7,958 bases of DNA from Alphaproteobacteria bacterium UBA5343 (GTDB lineage Bacteria; Pseudomonadota; Alphaproteobacteria; RF32; UBA5343), in assembly GCA_002410125.1 (NCBI GenBank), contig DHQH01000104.1, forward strand, positions 1 through 7,958, given 5' to 3'. The notes under the pieces are model-generated. The model saw only the letters and a list, made by a program, of their open reading frames with translations, had not been told where the DNA came from and made no database searches. Positions within the stretch are counted from its first letter, which is position 1. Each line of letters begins with the position of its first letter. Positions 1-6,103 of the stretch are shown piece after piece. The translations under genes were made by a program, and so were the position numbers.

Positions 1-72
1 GAAGTAGATACATTTATTAATAAGCATCACACCACGTCTAACTTTACCCATTACTTCACCAATATGACTCAT
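1..72 (-). CDS. gmk: Partial gene start, probably guanylate kinase (5' end only)
   Basis: Only the first 24 codons are present; the gene runs off the left edge. The ATG at 70-72 lies 11 bases past the yicC stop and has an AGGAG ribosome site eight bases upstream, so this is a real translation start. The peptide contains RRGVMLI, which resembles the segment just before the P-loop of alphaproteobacterial guanylate kinases (GMP to GDP, nucleotide synthesis). gmk also normally follows yicC in this lineage. Oddly, the expected P-loop (like SSPSGAGK) does not follow in frame: the last six codons read NKCIYF. Reading one base later gives INVST, nearer to expectation but not a clear match. The gene may carry a frameshift, be divergent, or be something else. 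Identity rests mainly on context and the short motif. Confidence 0.45.
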   Translation of the reverse strand, partial: MSHIGEVMGKVRRGVMLINKCIYF

Positions 73-83
73 TAACAAATCTC

Positions 84-992
84 CTATTCAATATTTAAAC
101 TTTGTTCTCTAACTGCATCAATAACAGCCTTTAATTCCATACCCATTTTTGTAATTTCCATATCTATTGATTTTGAGCATAAAGTATTAGCCTCTCGGTT
201 AAACTCCTGACATAGAAAGTCTAATTTTCTACCAACTACTCCTCCCGTTTTCAACAATTCTCTAGCAGTTTTCACATGAGCAAGTAATCTATCAATCTCT
301 TCATTTATATCTGCCTTCACTGCCAAAATAGAAACTTCTTGATAAAGTCTCTCTTCTGATAAACCCCCCTCTAATATTTGTGATACTTGTTCTCTCATTC
401 TTTTCTTTAATTCTTCTTGTTTTAGTGCTGGAGACACTTTTACTTGCGTAACTAATTTTTCTATTTTTGAAAGATGTTCTTCTAACACATCCCTCATTTT
501 AGTCCCTTCTGAAACTCTCGATTCTTTTAGAGACTTAACTGCTATTTCAAAAGATTTTAATAATTCTTTTCCGAGCTTTTTCTCATCTTTTTCATCTAAT
601 TCTGAAGATTCTAATTCAAGCACTCCTCTAACATTAAAGAGATCACCAATTGAAACTTTTTCAACATCTCCTTTATATTTATTTTTCCACTCTATAGCTT
701 TTTTAGTAAGCGATTCTAATAAAGCATCATTAACCTTAACCTGACTATTTTGACTATCTTTATCAAAATTTATAAATATTGAAACAGAACTTCTTTTCAA
801 ATATTTTTCTAAAATCTTCTTTAACTCTAAACTAAGATTATCAATATTATTTGGTAATTTAGATCTAACATCTAAACCCTTACCATTAACCGTCTTTATT
901 TCCCATTCCCAAGAAAATAAACAGTCCTTAGTTTCAAAACTTGCCTTACTTCTAGAAAAACCTGTCATACTAGATATCTTATTAGCTACCAA
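84..992 (-). CDS. yicC: YicC/YloC-family endoribonuclease
   Basis: This 302-residue protein is a full-length member of the YicC/YloC family, cytoplasmic proteins shown in Escherichia coli to be endoribonucleases. The N-terminal family signature is visible: SSMTGFSR at residues 7-14, then WEWEIKTVNGKGLDVR at 28-43. The middle is charged and helical. The C-terminal DUF1732-type domain has KADINEEIDRLLAHV near 226-240 and GRKLDFLCQEFNREANTL near 254-271, the most conserved part of the family. The start is TTG at 990-992, chosen because AAAGGAG stands seven bases upstream. The next ATG (966-968, just before TGF) has no ribosome site. The gene ends 11 bases before the probable gmk start, as in the usual yicC-gmk pair. 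It is divergent from the plus-strand dehydrogenase. Family assignment is firm; the RNA substrate cannot be told from sequence. Confidence 0.95.
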   Translation of the reverse strand: MVANKISSMTGFSRSKASFETKDCLFSWEWEIKTVNGKGLDVRSKLPNNIDNLSLELKKILEKYLKRSSVSIFINFDKDSQNSQVKVNDALLESLTKKAIEWKNKYKGDVEKVSIGDLFNVRGVLELESSELDEKDEKKLGKELLKSFEIAVKSLKESRVSEGTKMRDVLEEHLSKIEKLVTQVKVSPALKQEELKKRMREQVSQILEGGLSEERLYQEVSILAVKADINEEIDRLLAHVKTARELLKTGGVVGRKLDFLCQEFNREANTLCSKSIDMEITKMGMELKAVIDAVREQSLNIE

Positions 993-1079
993 AATAAATC
1001 TCCTTTAATCTTCTTTTAAAATATGATATAAAACATAATAACAAATCATTGAAAATTTATAAACAAAAAGGTTAATTCT
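993..1079. other. Divergent intergenic region between yicC and the dehydrogenase
   Basis: These 87 very AT-rich bases must hold the start signals for both divergent genes. Toward the dehydrogenase, a modest AAAGG ribosome site lies eight bases before its GTG start. I see no convincing -35/-10 pair in either direction. TTGAAA at 1049-1054 would pair only with a -10 lying almost on the start codon, and TTGTTT/TGTTAT toward yicC matches consensus poorly. Confidence 0.4.
1000..1006 (-). promoter_or_regulatory. Ribosome binding site that fixes the yicC TTG start
   Basis: On the minus strand this reads AAAGGAG, seven bases before a TTG codon at 990-992. It is the only good ribosome site near the yicC N-terminus and supports a TTG start eight codons upstream of the first ATG. 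Confidence 0.7.
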
Positions 1080-1844
1080 GTGAAAAAACCAACATCAATC
1101 CTAATTACTGGTGCTTCTTCTGGTATTGGTGAGGCTTTAGCCCTTAAATATGCAAATAAAAACACCACACTTTTCTTATGTGGCAGAAACCAAGGAAGAT
1201 TAAACGACATTATAAAAAGATGTGAAGAAAAAGGAACAACTGTCAAAGCTACAATCATTAATGTGAATAATAAAGCCGAAACTAAAAATTGGATCTTAGA
1301 TTGCAACAAAGAACAAGAATTAGATTTAGTAATCGCAAATGCTGGTATATCAGGTGGTAGTAACAAAGGGCATGAAGCTATTGAACAAACAATCAGAATT
1401 TTTGATACTAATATCTATGGGGTATTACACACCATATACCCTGCTATTGAATTATTCAAAGCCAAAGGTGAAGGGCAAATCGCAATCACCAGTTCTCTAG
1501 CTGGCTATAATGGTCTTCCATCTGCCCCAGCTTACTCTGCATCTAAAGCATGTGTTAAAGCCTTAGGAAAAGCTCTTAGAGGACAATTATCAAGATTCGG
1601 TATAAAGGTATCAACCATCTGCCCAGGATTTGTCAGATCAAGAATAACCGACGAAAACGAACACATCATGCCATTTTTTATGGAGGCTGATAAGGCTGCA
1701 AATATCATTATTAAAGGCTTAGAAAAAAACAAAGGAATAATCGCTTTCCCATGGCAAATGCGATTCCTTTTATATTTCATTTCTACTCTTCCAAGTTTCA
1801 TCTCAGATGCTATACTTAAAAGAGTCCCTGATAAGAAAAAATGA
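1080..1844 (+). CDS. Short-chain dehydrogenase/reductase, classical type, substrate unknown
   Basis: This 254-residue protein is a complete classical short-chain dehydrogenase (Rossmann fold, NAD(P)-dependent). The cofactor motif TGASSGIG is at residues 10-17, Arg36 at the end of the second strand suggests NADP(H), and NAG is at 87-89. The catalytic set is intact: Asn111, Ser139, Tyr152 and Lys156 in YSASK. The C-terminal 35 residues (from about FPWQMRFLLYF) are hydrophobic and basic, as in alphaproteobacterial SDRs thought to touch the membrane. The start is GTG, after a weak AAAGG site. It is not the FabG of this cluster, which is encoded separately at 6138-6875 and differs in its C-terminal part. 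It lies opposite in strand to all core genes, and its stop is one base from the next start, so it is probably cotranscribed with the nuclease. The substrate cannot be inferred. Confidence 0.88.
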   Translation: MKKPTSILITGASSGIGEALALKYANKNTTLFLCGRNQGRLNDIIKRCEEKGTTVKATIINVNNKAETKNWILDCNKEQELDLVIANAGISGGSNKGHEAIEQTIRIFDTNIYGVLHTIYPAIELFKAKGEGQIAITSSLAGYNGLPSAPAYSASKACVKALGKALRGQLSRFGIKVSTICPGFVRSRITDENEHIMPFFMEADKAANIIIKGLEKNKGIIAFPWQMRFLLYFISTLPSFISDAILKRVPDKKK

Positions 1845-1845
1845 T

Positions 1846-2289
1846 ATGAAATACATCACCCTCATACTAATTTGCATATTCCTCTCTGGAGCCAAATTCA
1901 TCGATGTAATCCTAACCGACGAATCTCCTGCTAAACTTATGTGGGTACTTGATGGGGATACCTTCAGAGCAAAAACCACCATTAAAAATAAAGAAATAGT
2001 TACAAAAATTAGAGTAAGAGGAATTGACACTCCCGAAATAAGAGGAGATTGCAAATATGAAAGAGACCTCGCAAAAAAGGCTAAAAAATTTGTAATCAAA
2101 TATCTAAAAGGCAGGGAAATAATCTTAAAAAATATCTCTAAAGGATATTATCATGGCAGACACGTCGCTGATGTATATGTAGATGGTAAAAGTCTAGCTG
2201 AAACATTATTAGAAAACAATCTTGCTCAAATATATATTGATCACCAATATGATTGGTGTAAAGATAGCATATCAAGACCTAGATACTAA
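1846..2289 (+). CDS. Small exported thermonuclease (staphylococcal nuclease fold)
   Basis: This 147-residue protein has a hydrophobic N-terminus (residues 3-14, ending LSGA, no lipobox cysteine), so it is probably exported or membrane-anchored. It then has one staphylococcal-nuclease domain, a calcium-dependent fold that cuts DNA and RNA. The catalytic residues known from the Staphylococcus aureus enzyme are all visible: Asp38 and Thr39 in VLDGDTF, Arg56, Asp61, Thr62 and Glu64 in RVRGIDTPEI, and Arg105 in HGRHVADVYVDG. Cys69 and Cys138 could form a disulfide in the periplasm. The frame is open from 1807, but the ATG at 1846 is chosen because it begins the signal-like segment and lies one base after the dehydrogenase stop (TGATATG). 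No strong ribosome site is present, so translation is probably coupled. It converges on the next gene with a four-base gap. Possible roles are nucleic-acid scavenging or defence; neither is shown. Confidence 0.88.
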   Translation: MKYITLILICIFLSGAKFIDVILTDESPAKLMWVLDGDTFRAKTTIKNKEIVTKIRVRGIDTPEIRGDCKYERDLAKKAKKFVIKYLKGREIILKNISKGYYHGRHVADVYVDGKSLAETLLENNLAQIYIDHQYDWCKDSISRPRY

Positions 2290-2293
2290 AAGA

Positions 2294-2818
2294 TCAGCCT
2301 CCTCTTTTCTTTTTAGCAACCATCTGCATTGCTTTCTTGGCTTGATATACAGAATAAAAACTTCTATTAGTTAAAAACACAGCTCTATTAAATTTCTCAT
2401 TATATTTAAGACCTATAAAATTAGTCTCGTCAATCACATTAGTAATGTCATCTATATCTGTATATGAAAGACTAGTTTTTTCTTTATTAAATTTTCCTTC
2501 AATCGCATATTTCTCAATATTTTTAATTATCTTCACTATCTTTTTATCTTCTAAACGATGGTCAAAAACATTCTTATCAAATAATTCTTTAAATGCAATC
2601 CTCACCGCTTTTTGAGATTTCTGTAATATCTGATAATCCTCCATAGAACCGTCAAAATTCACCTTAACTATATCATTGGCGAATTTATAGATCTTATCTG
2701 ACATTTCCTCAAAATTATTAACCAGTTCATTATTTTGATTTTTCATAGACGATTCCTTTGGATTCGCGGCAAACCCAATCACTTTGCTTCCCAAATTATC
2801 TTTACTATAAGCAATCAT
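2294..2818 (-). CDS. Unrecognised lysine-rich protein, orphan gene
   Basis: I do not recognise this 174-residue protein. It is charged, lysine-rich, free of cysteine and of any membrane segment, and mostly helical in appearance. It ends in a basic tail (AKKKRGG) that could bind nucleic acid or a membrane surface. The start at 2818 fits a good promoter whose transcript would begin about 28 bases upstream, though the ribosome site there is weak. A second candidate is the ATG at 2744-2746 (residue 25), which has AAAGGA seven bases upstream and would give 150 residues; the first 24 residues may be untranslated. It follows mltG by 94 bases on the same strand and converges with the nuclease. It does not belong to the conserved cluster. 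The long open frame and the promoter argue that it is real. Confidence 0.7.
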   Translation of the reverse strand: MIAYSKDNLGSKVIGFAANPKESSMKNQNNELVNNFEEMSDKIYKFANDIVKVNFDGSMEDYQILQKSQKAVRIAFKELFDKNVFDHRLEDKKIVKIIKNIEKYAIEGKFNKEKTSLSYTDIDDITNVIDETNFIGLKYNEKFNRAVFLTNRSFYSVYQAKKAMQMVAKKKRGG

Positions 2819-2852
2819 TTATCAAATCATTCTTTTAAATTAAACTAACCAT

Positions 2853-2882
2853 ATGATAACATTAAATAATTAACAATGTCAA
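2853..2882 (-). promoter_or_regulatory. Predicted sigma-70-type promoter for the orphan gene
   Basis: On the minus strand a perfect -35 box TTGACA (2877-2882) is followed after 18 bases by TATCAT (2853-2858), five of six matches to the -10 consensus. Transcription would start near 2846, about 28 bases before the ATG at 2818. It lies in the gap after mltG, so the orphan gene need not depend on read-through from the core cluster. This is the best-matched promoter in the window. Confidence 0.6.
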
Positions 2883-2912
2883 TTATTCAAGTATTCCATT
2901 AATATATGGTAA

Positions 2913-3881
2913 TTATTTTTGAGATTTCTTAAACCTCTTCCACTCTATAACCCTATTATTATGCTCTCTTAGAGTTTTAGAAAAACTATGTCCACCCGTA
3001 CCATTAGCTACAAAATAAAGATAATCTGTATCCTCAGGGTTAAGAGCAGCCATTATAGATTCTATCCCTGGATTAGAAATAGCCCCTATCGGCAATCCAT
3101 AATTTTTATAAGTATTATAAGGGCTATCTATTTTTAAATCATTAGTATAAAGCTTACGATTTATCTCTCCATAACCATTAGACATAGCATAAATAACTGT
3201 TGGATCTGTTTGCAACCTCATGCCCTTTCTAAGACGATTTACAAATACTGATGAGACTTTACCTCTCTCACCATCAATCCCTGTTTCTCTCTCAATAATT
3301 GAAGCCAAAATAATCGCTTGTTCTTTATTCTTAATTGGGAGCCCATCTTGCCTTGTTTCCCATAACTCATCAATTGCTTTTGTCATCGATTCTCTCATTC
3401 TTAAAACAAGACTATCCTTACTATCATTTTTAGAATAGTTGTAAGTATCAGGAAGCAGTTCTCCATCTTTTACTTTTAAACTTATCTCACCTGTCAAAAC
3501 TTCTATTTCATTTATTTTCTCAAATATTTGCTTAACAGTTAACCCTTCAGCAATTGTAAGCTGTCTTTGATAAGTCTTACCACTAACTATTATTTCTAAT
3601 ACTTTGGCCACACTAGCACCTGCAGGAAACTCAAACTCCCCTGCATGTAGTTTTGTATCTTGAGCTTTTATCTTAGCTAAAATTCTAAATATTATTGGAT
3701 TATCAATTATTGATTCGGATTTTAAAACATAAGCTGTTCTAACAACGCTAGCCCCTTTTGGAACTACAACTAATTTATTTTCACTAAAAGGACCCGGAAT
3801 TGATATAAGATAGTTAAAATAAAAAAAACCACCTATTATAAATGAGGTTAACACCCAAAATATAATAGATAGTTTTTTCAC
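2913..3881 (-). CDS. mltG: Endolytic peptidoglycan transglycosylase MltG (YceG-like)
   Basis: This 322-residue protein is a full-length MltG, a membrane-anchored lytic transglycosylase that cleaves nascent glycan strands in the periplasm and is thought to end their polymerisation. One membrane segment lies at residues 5-27 with a short lysine-containing cytoplasmic start. A LysM-like region follows (about 35-105). The catalytic YceG domain holds ILASIIERETG at 191-201; Glu197 is the likely catalytic residue by comparison with the E. coli enzyme. Further family motifs are FVNRLRKGMRLQTDPTVIY (213-231), SPYNTY (253-258) and LPIGAISNPG (263-272). The start is GTG at 3879-3881, with GAGGT about nine bases upstream. 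The gene follows fabF by 107 bases, as in other Alphaproteobacteria where mltG is placed with the fab genes. Nothing essential is missing. Confidence 0.95.
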   Translation of the reverse strand: MKKLSIIFWVLTSFIIGGFFYFNYLISIPGPFSENKLVVVPKGASVVRTAYVLKSESIIDNPIIFRILAKIKAQDTKLHAGEFEFPAGASVAKVLEIIVSGKTYQRQLTIAEGLTVKQIFEKINEIEVLTGEISLKVKDGELLPDTYNYSKNDSKDSLVLRMRESMTKAIDELWETRQDGLPIKNKEQAIILASIIERETGIDGERGKVSSVFVNRLRKGMRLQTDPTVIYAMSNGYGEINRKLYTNDLKIDSPYNTYKNYGLPIGAISNPGIESIMAALNPEDTDYLYFVANGTGGHSFSKTLREHNNRVIEWKRFKKSQK

Positions 3882-3920
3882 AATATTTATACCTCATACC
3901 AGACATATAATTATTAGTTT

Positions 3921-3979
3921 TTTTTGATGAGTTTTAGGTTAGCAATTCGTATAATAATCAACGACAAAATCATCAAAAA
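3921..3979. repeat. Inverted repeat in the fabF-mltG gap
   Basis: TTTTTGATGA (3921-3930) and its exact reverse complement (3970-3979) form a 10-bp stem. It extends by four A/T pairs (3932-3935 with 3966-3969) past one bulged G at 3931, around a 30-base loop. On the transcribed (minus) strand no T-run suited to an intrinsic terminator follows. The same ten-base arms bound the hairpin at 6018-6125. It may be a repeat element end, a processing hairpin or chance in AT-rich sequence. Confidence 0.45.
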
Positions 3980-3988
3980 TAACAATAA

Positions 3989-5257
3989 TTAATCTTCAAC
4001 TTTTTTAAGAATAATTGAAGAGTTAGTACCACCAAACCCAAATGAGTTTGACATAGCATATCTAATTTCTCTTTTCTTACCTTTATTAGGCACTAAATCA
4101 AAACCTTCACAAGATTCTTCTATATTATCTAGGTTAAGTGTTGGAGGTGCCATTTGTTCTTTAACAGCCATCGCTGTATAAATAGCTTCAACTGCACCAG
4201 CAGCACCAAGTAAATGACCAATAGCAGATTTCGTAGAAGACATTGAAAGTTCTTTAGCGTGATCTCCAAACAAATCACTAACTGCTTTAGCTTCAATCAC
4301 ATCACCAAGTGGAGTAGAAGTACCATGAGCATTGATATAATCAACTTTTTCTTTATCAATATCACCCCATTTTAATGCAGCTTCCATTGCACGTCTTGCA
4401 CCATTACCATCGCTTGCCGGAGCTGTAATATGATAACCATCACCAGACATACCATAACCGACAACTTCTGCATAAATTTTAGCACCACGAGCTTTAGCAT
4501 GTTCATATTCTTCTAAAACAACAATACCAGAACCTTCACCCATAACAAAGCCACTTCTATCTTTGTCCCAAGGACGAGAACCAGCTTCAGGATTATCATT
4601 AAATGATGTTGTAACTGCTTTTGCTCTAGCAAAACCTGTAAGTCCTAACGGATTACAAGCTGCTTCTGCACCACCAGCGACCATCACATCTGCATCACCA
4701 AGCATTACCATTCTAGCTGCATCACCAATTGCGTGAGTACCAGTAGAACAAGCAGTAACTACAGAGTGATTTGGACCTCTAAAACCATATTTAATAGAAA
4801 CATGACCAGAAACCAAATTGATTAAACAAGATGGAATGAAAAAAGGTGAAATTCTATTAGGACCAGCTGTATCAATTGTAGTAGCATTAGTATGGATTGA
4901 ACCAAGACCACCAATACCAGAACCAATCATAACACCAGTTCTGTTTTTACTTTCATCGTCTTCAGGCTTCCAGCCAGAATCTTCAACAGCATCCATAGCC
5001 GCAGCCAAACCATAAAGAATAAATTTATCAACTCTTTTTTGTTCTTTTGGAGACATAACACTATCAGGATCAAACTGCCAATCTTCATCAGTTCCATATG
5101 GTACTTGCCCACCAATCTTAACTGCTAAATTTTCTGTATCAAAACCCTCTAGCTTATTAACACCTGACTTACCATTAATAATTTGCTCCCAGTTATGTTT
5201 AACACCTCTACCAAGTGGAGAAACGATACCCATACCAGTTATTACAACTCTTCTCAT
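3989..5257 (-). CDS. fabF: Beta-ketoacyl-ACP synthase II (FabF)
   Basis: This 422-residue protein is a complete KAS II, the cytosolic condensing enzyme that joins malonyl-ACP to a growing acyl-ACP in fatty-acid elongation. The thiolase fold is clear throughout. The catalytic triad is intact: Cys170 in VVTACSTGTHA, His311 in NAHGTSTPLGD and His348 in SAIGHLLGAAG, with conserved Lys343. The C-terminal FGFGGTN loop is at 406-412 and the N-terminus MRRVVITGMGIVSPLG is typical. The length matches alphaproteobacterial FabF and is slightly above the E. coli protein. The ATG at 5255-5257 has GAGG six bases upstream. It lies 87 bases after acpP, the usual acpP-fabF pairing, but a hairpin in that gap may lower its transcription relative to acpP. 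Confidence 0.98.
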   Translation of the reverse strand: MRRVVITGMGIVSPLGRGVKHNWEQIINGKSGVNKLEGFDTENLAVKIGGQVPYGTDEDWQFDPDSVMSPKEQKRVDKFILYGLAAAMDAVEDSGWKPEDDESKNRTGVMIGSGIGGLGSIHTNATTIDTAGPNRISPFFIPSCLINLVSGHVSIKYGFRGPNHSVVTACSTGTHAIGDAARMVMLGDADVMVAGGAEAACNPLGLTGFARAKAVTTSFNDNPEAGSRPWDKDRSGFVMGEGSGIVVLEEYEHAKARGAKIYAEVVGYGMSGDGYHITAPASDGNGARRAMEAALKWGDIDKEKVDYINAHGTSTPLGDVIEAKAVSDLFGDHAKELSMSSTKSAIGHLLGAAGAVEAIYTAMAVKEQMAPPTLNLDNIEESCEGFDLVPNKGKKREIRYAMSNSFGFGGTNSSIILKKVED

Positions 5258-5298
5258 TTAAGACCTCATAAATTTATTTATATATATTATACATAGGT

Positions 5299-5324
5299 AA
5301 AACACTCGCCAAATAGGCGAGTGT
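5299..5324 (-). terminator. Terminator or attenuator hairpin between acpP and fabF
   Basis: ACACTCGCC (5302-5310) and GGCGAGTGT (5316-5324) form a perfect 9-bp, GC-rich stem with a five-base loop, starting 20 bases past the acpP stop. On the minus strand only a short T-run (TTTT, partly within the stem) follows. It is therefore probably a leaky terminator or an RNA-stabilising 3' hairpin, which would let acpP mRNA exceed fabF mRNA. That excess is usual for acyl carrier protein and is an inference here. Confidence 0.65.
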
Positions 5325-5344
5325 ATGAAACCTTGTATCAACAA

Positions 5345-5578
5345 TTAAGCATTAGCTGAAATAAAGTCAATAGCATCTTTAACTGTTAAGATTTTTTCAG
5401 CTGATTCATCAGGGATTTCACAACCAAATTCTTCTTCAAATGCCATAACCAATTCAACAGTATCTAAACTATCAGCACCTAAATCATCGATGAAACTTGA
5501 GTTTTCAGCAACTTTAGCTTCTTCAACACCTAAATGTTCAGCAACGATTTTTTTTACTTTTTCTGCTACTTCGCTCAT
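5345..5578 (-). CDS. acpP: Acyl carrier protein
   Basis: This 77-residue acidic protein is the acyl carrier protein of type II fatty-acid synthesis, which carries growing chains on a 4'-phosphopantetheine arm. The attachment site is Ser37 in the hallmark GADSLDTVELVMAFEEEFG segment (34-52). The rest matches the four-helix fold, and the length is that of E. coli AcpP (78 residues). The ATG at 5576-5578 has GAGGT seven bases upstream, in a leader (GAGGTCTTAA) identical to that of fabF. Unlike in many relatives it is not tightly linked to fabG: 560 bases and a strong terminator lie between them, so it must have its own promoter. I could not identify that promoter with confidence. Confidence 0.98.
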   Translation of the reverse strand: MSEVAEKVKKIVAEHLGVEEAKVAENSSFIDDLGADSLDTVELVMAFEEEFGCEIPDESAEKILTVKDAIDFISANA

Positions 5579-5848
5579 TATTAAGACCTCTTTTGTTTAT
5601 TAATAAAATAGTGTATTTTTCTAACACTGGCACCTTTACTAACATAGTTTTTTTCAAATGCCAATAAAAAACTACTCTATCTATAAAATAATTGCAAGCC
5701 TTATCAGTAATCTTACTCACAAAATCAAGCAAATAGCGGGATTTCGAAGCATAATAAACTTGCAAAAAAATATACATACACCACAAATAATTTAGTATTT
5801 AATGAAATATTATCAACTCCCATACAGAAAAAAGCATATTTAAACCAT

Positions 5849-5895
5849 AAAAAAAAGAAGCCCTAGGAAAATTACCAGAGCTTCTTTTTATTTTT
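5849..5895. terminator. Strong bidirectional intrinsic terminator
   Basis: GAAGC (5857-5861) pairs with GCTTC (5880-5884), and five A/T pairs extend it outward. Inside, minus-strand CTGG pairs with CCTAG with one bulged base after a wobble pair, around a TAATTTT loop. On the minus strand the stem is followed by eight Ts (5849-5856), a textbook terminator for anything transcribed from fabG. On the plus strand TTTTTATTTTT follows (5885-5895), so it can also stop plus-strand transcripts. It insulates fabDG from acpP. Confidence 0.85.
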
Positions 5896-5900
5896 CATAT

Positions 5901-5996
5901 TTAAGATATATTATGCGGGTCAAATTTTAAGAGATTGTTTGCGACTAGTACAAACACCAGTACTTGAGCAAAGTAATCGACAACAAAACTACTCAT
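5901..5996 (-). CDS. Possible 31-residue single-membrane-segment peptide
   Basis: This short frame starts at ATG 5994-5996, with GGAG (in TTTGGAGATTCT) five bases upstream, and ends in TAA five bases before the bidirectional terminator. The 31-residue product starts MSSFVVDYFAQ and has a hydrophobic stretch, about VLVFVLVANNLL at residues 12-23, long enough to touch or nearly span a membrane. It then ends with a polar tail (KFDPHNIS). The frame is open further upstream to an ATG at 6033-6035 (44 residues), but that start lacks a ribosome site. A good ribosome site plus an adjacent terminator suggest a small gene. It could equally be the tail of a decayed gene, for example a transposase, or chance. 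I recognise no family. Confidence 0.3.
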   Translation of the reverse strand: MSSFVVDYFAQVLVFVLVANNLLKFDPHNIS

Positions 5997-6103
5997 AGAA
6001 TCTCCAAATCTGAAGGATTTTTGATGAAGGTGCATTAAATTAAGAAAGCCCTAAATTCTAGTGTACAATAAAGAAAGTACATGAATTTAGGGCTAGTCGC
6101 AAA
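5938..6103. repeat. Terminal inverted repeats bounding a 166-base segment (MITE-like)
   Basis: TTTGCGACTAG (5938-5948) recurs as an exact reverse complement (CTAGTCGCAAA) at 6093-6103. These 11-bp arms bound a 166-base segment of non-coding appearance, the size and shape of a miniature inverted-repeat element or a deleted insertion sequence. I see no convincing target-site duplication and do not recognise the ends. Confidence 0.35.

Noticed and set aside
1046..1366. Open minus-strand frame of 106 codons opposite the dehydrogenase start
   Set aside because: It mirrors the well-supported Rossmann domain on the plus strand and has no family features.
1803..2099. Open minus-strand frame of 98 codons opposite the dehydrogenase end and nuclease
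   Set aside because: It lies opposite two genes with intact catalytic motifs; its hydrophobic look comes from the complement of lysine-rich codons.
2288..2308. AAAAGA/TCTTTT hairpin followed by CTTTTT at the nuclease-orphan junction, as a terminator
   Set aside because: The stem is six bp with one G-C pair and lies partly in the coding end of the orphan gene; too weak to call.
2849..2909. CCATAT ... ATATGG inverted repeat as an operator after mltG
   Set aside because: Only six bp in very AT-rich DNA with a long spacer; expected by chance. The promoter in between is better supported.
5639..5668. TTGGCA with downstream TAGTAA as the acpP promoter, or a sigma-54 site
   Set aside because: The -10 match is poor and the sigma-54 GC element is absent; other equally weak candidates exist nearby.
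5538..5786. Open minus-strand frame of 82 codons running into the acpP start
   Set aside because: It overlaps acpP in another frame, has no ribosome site at its ATG, shows no family motif, and occupies the expected acpP promoter region.
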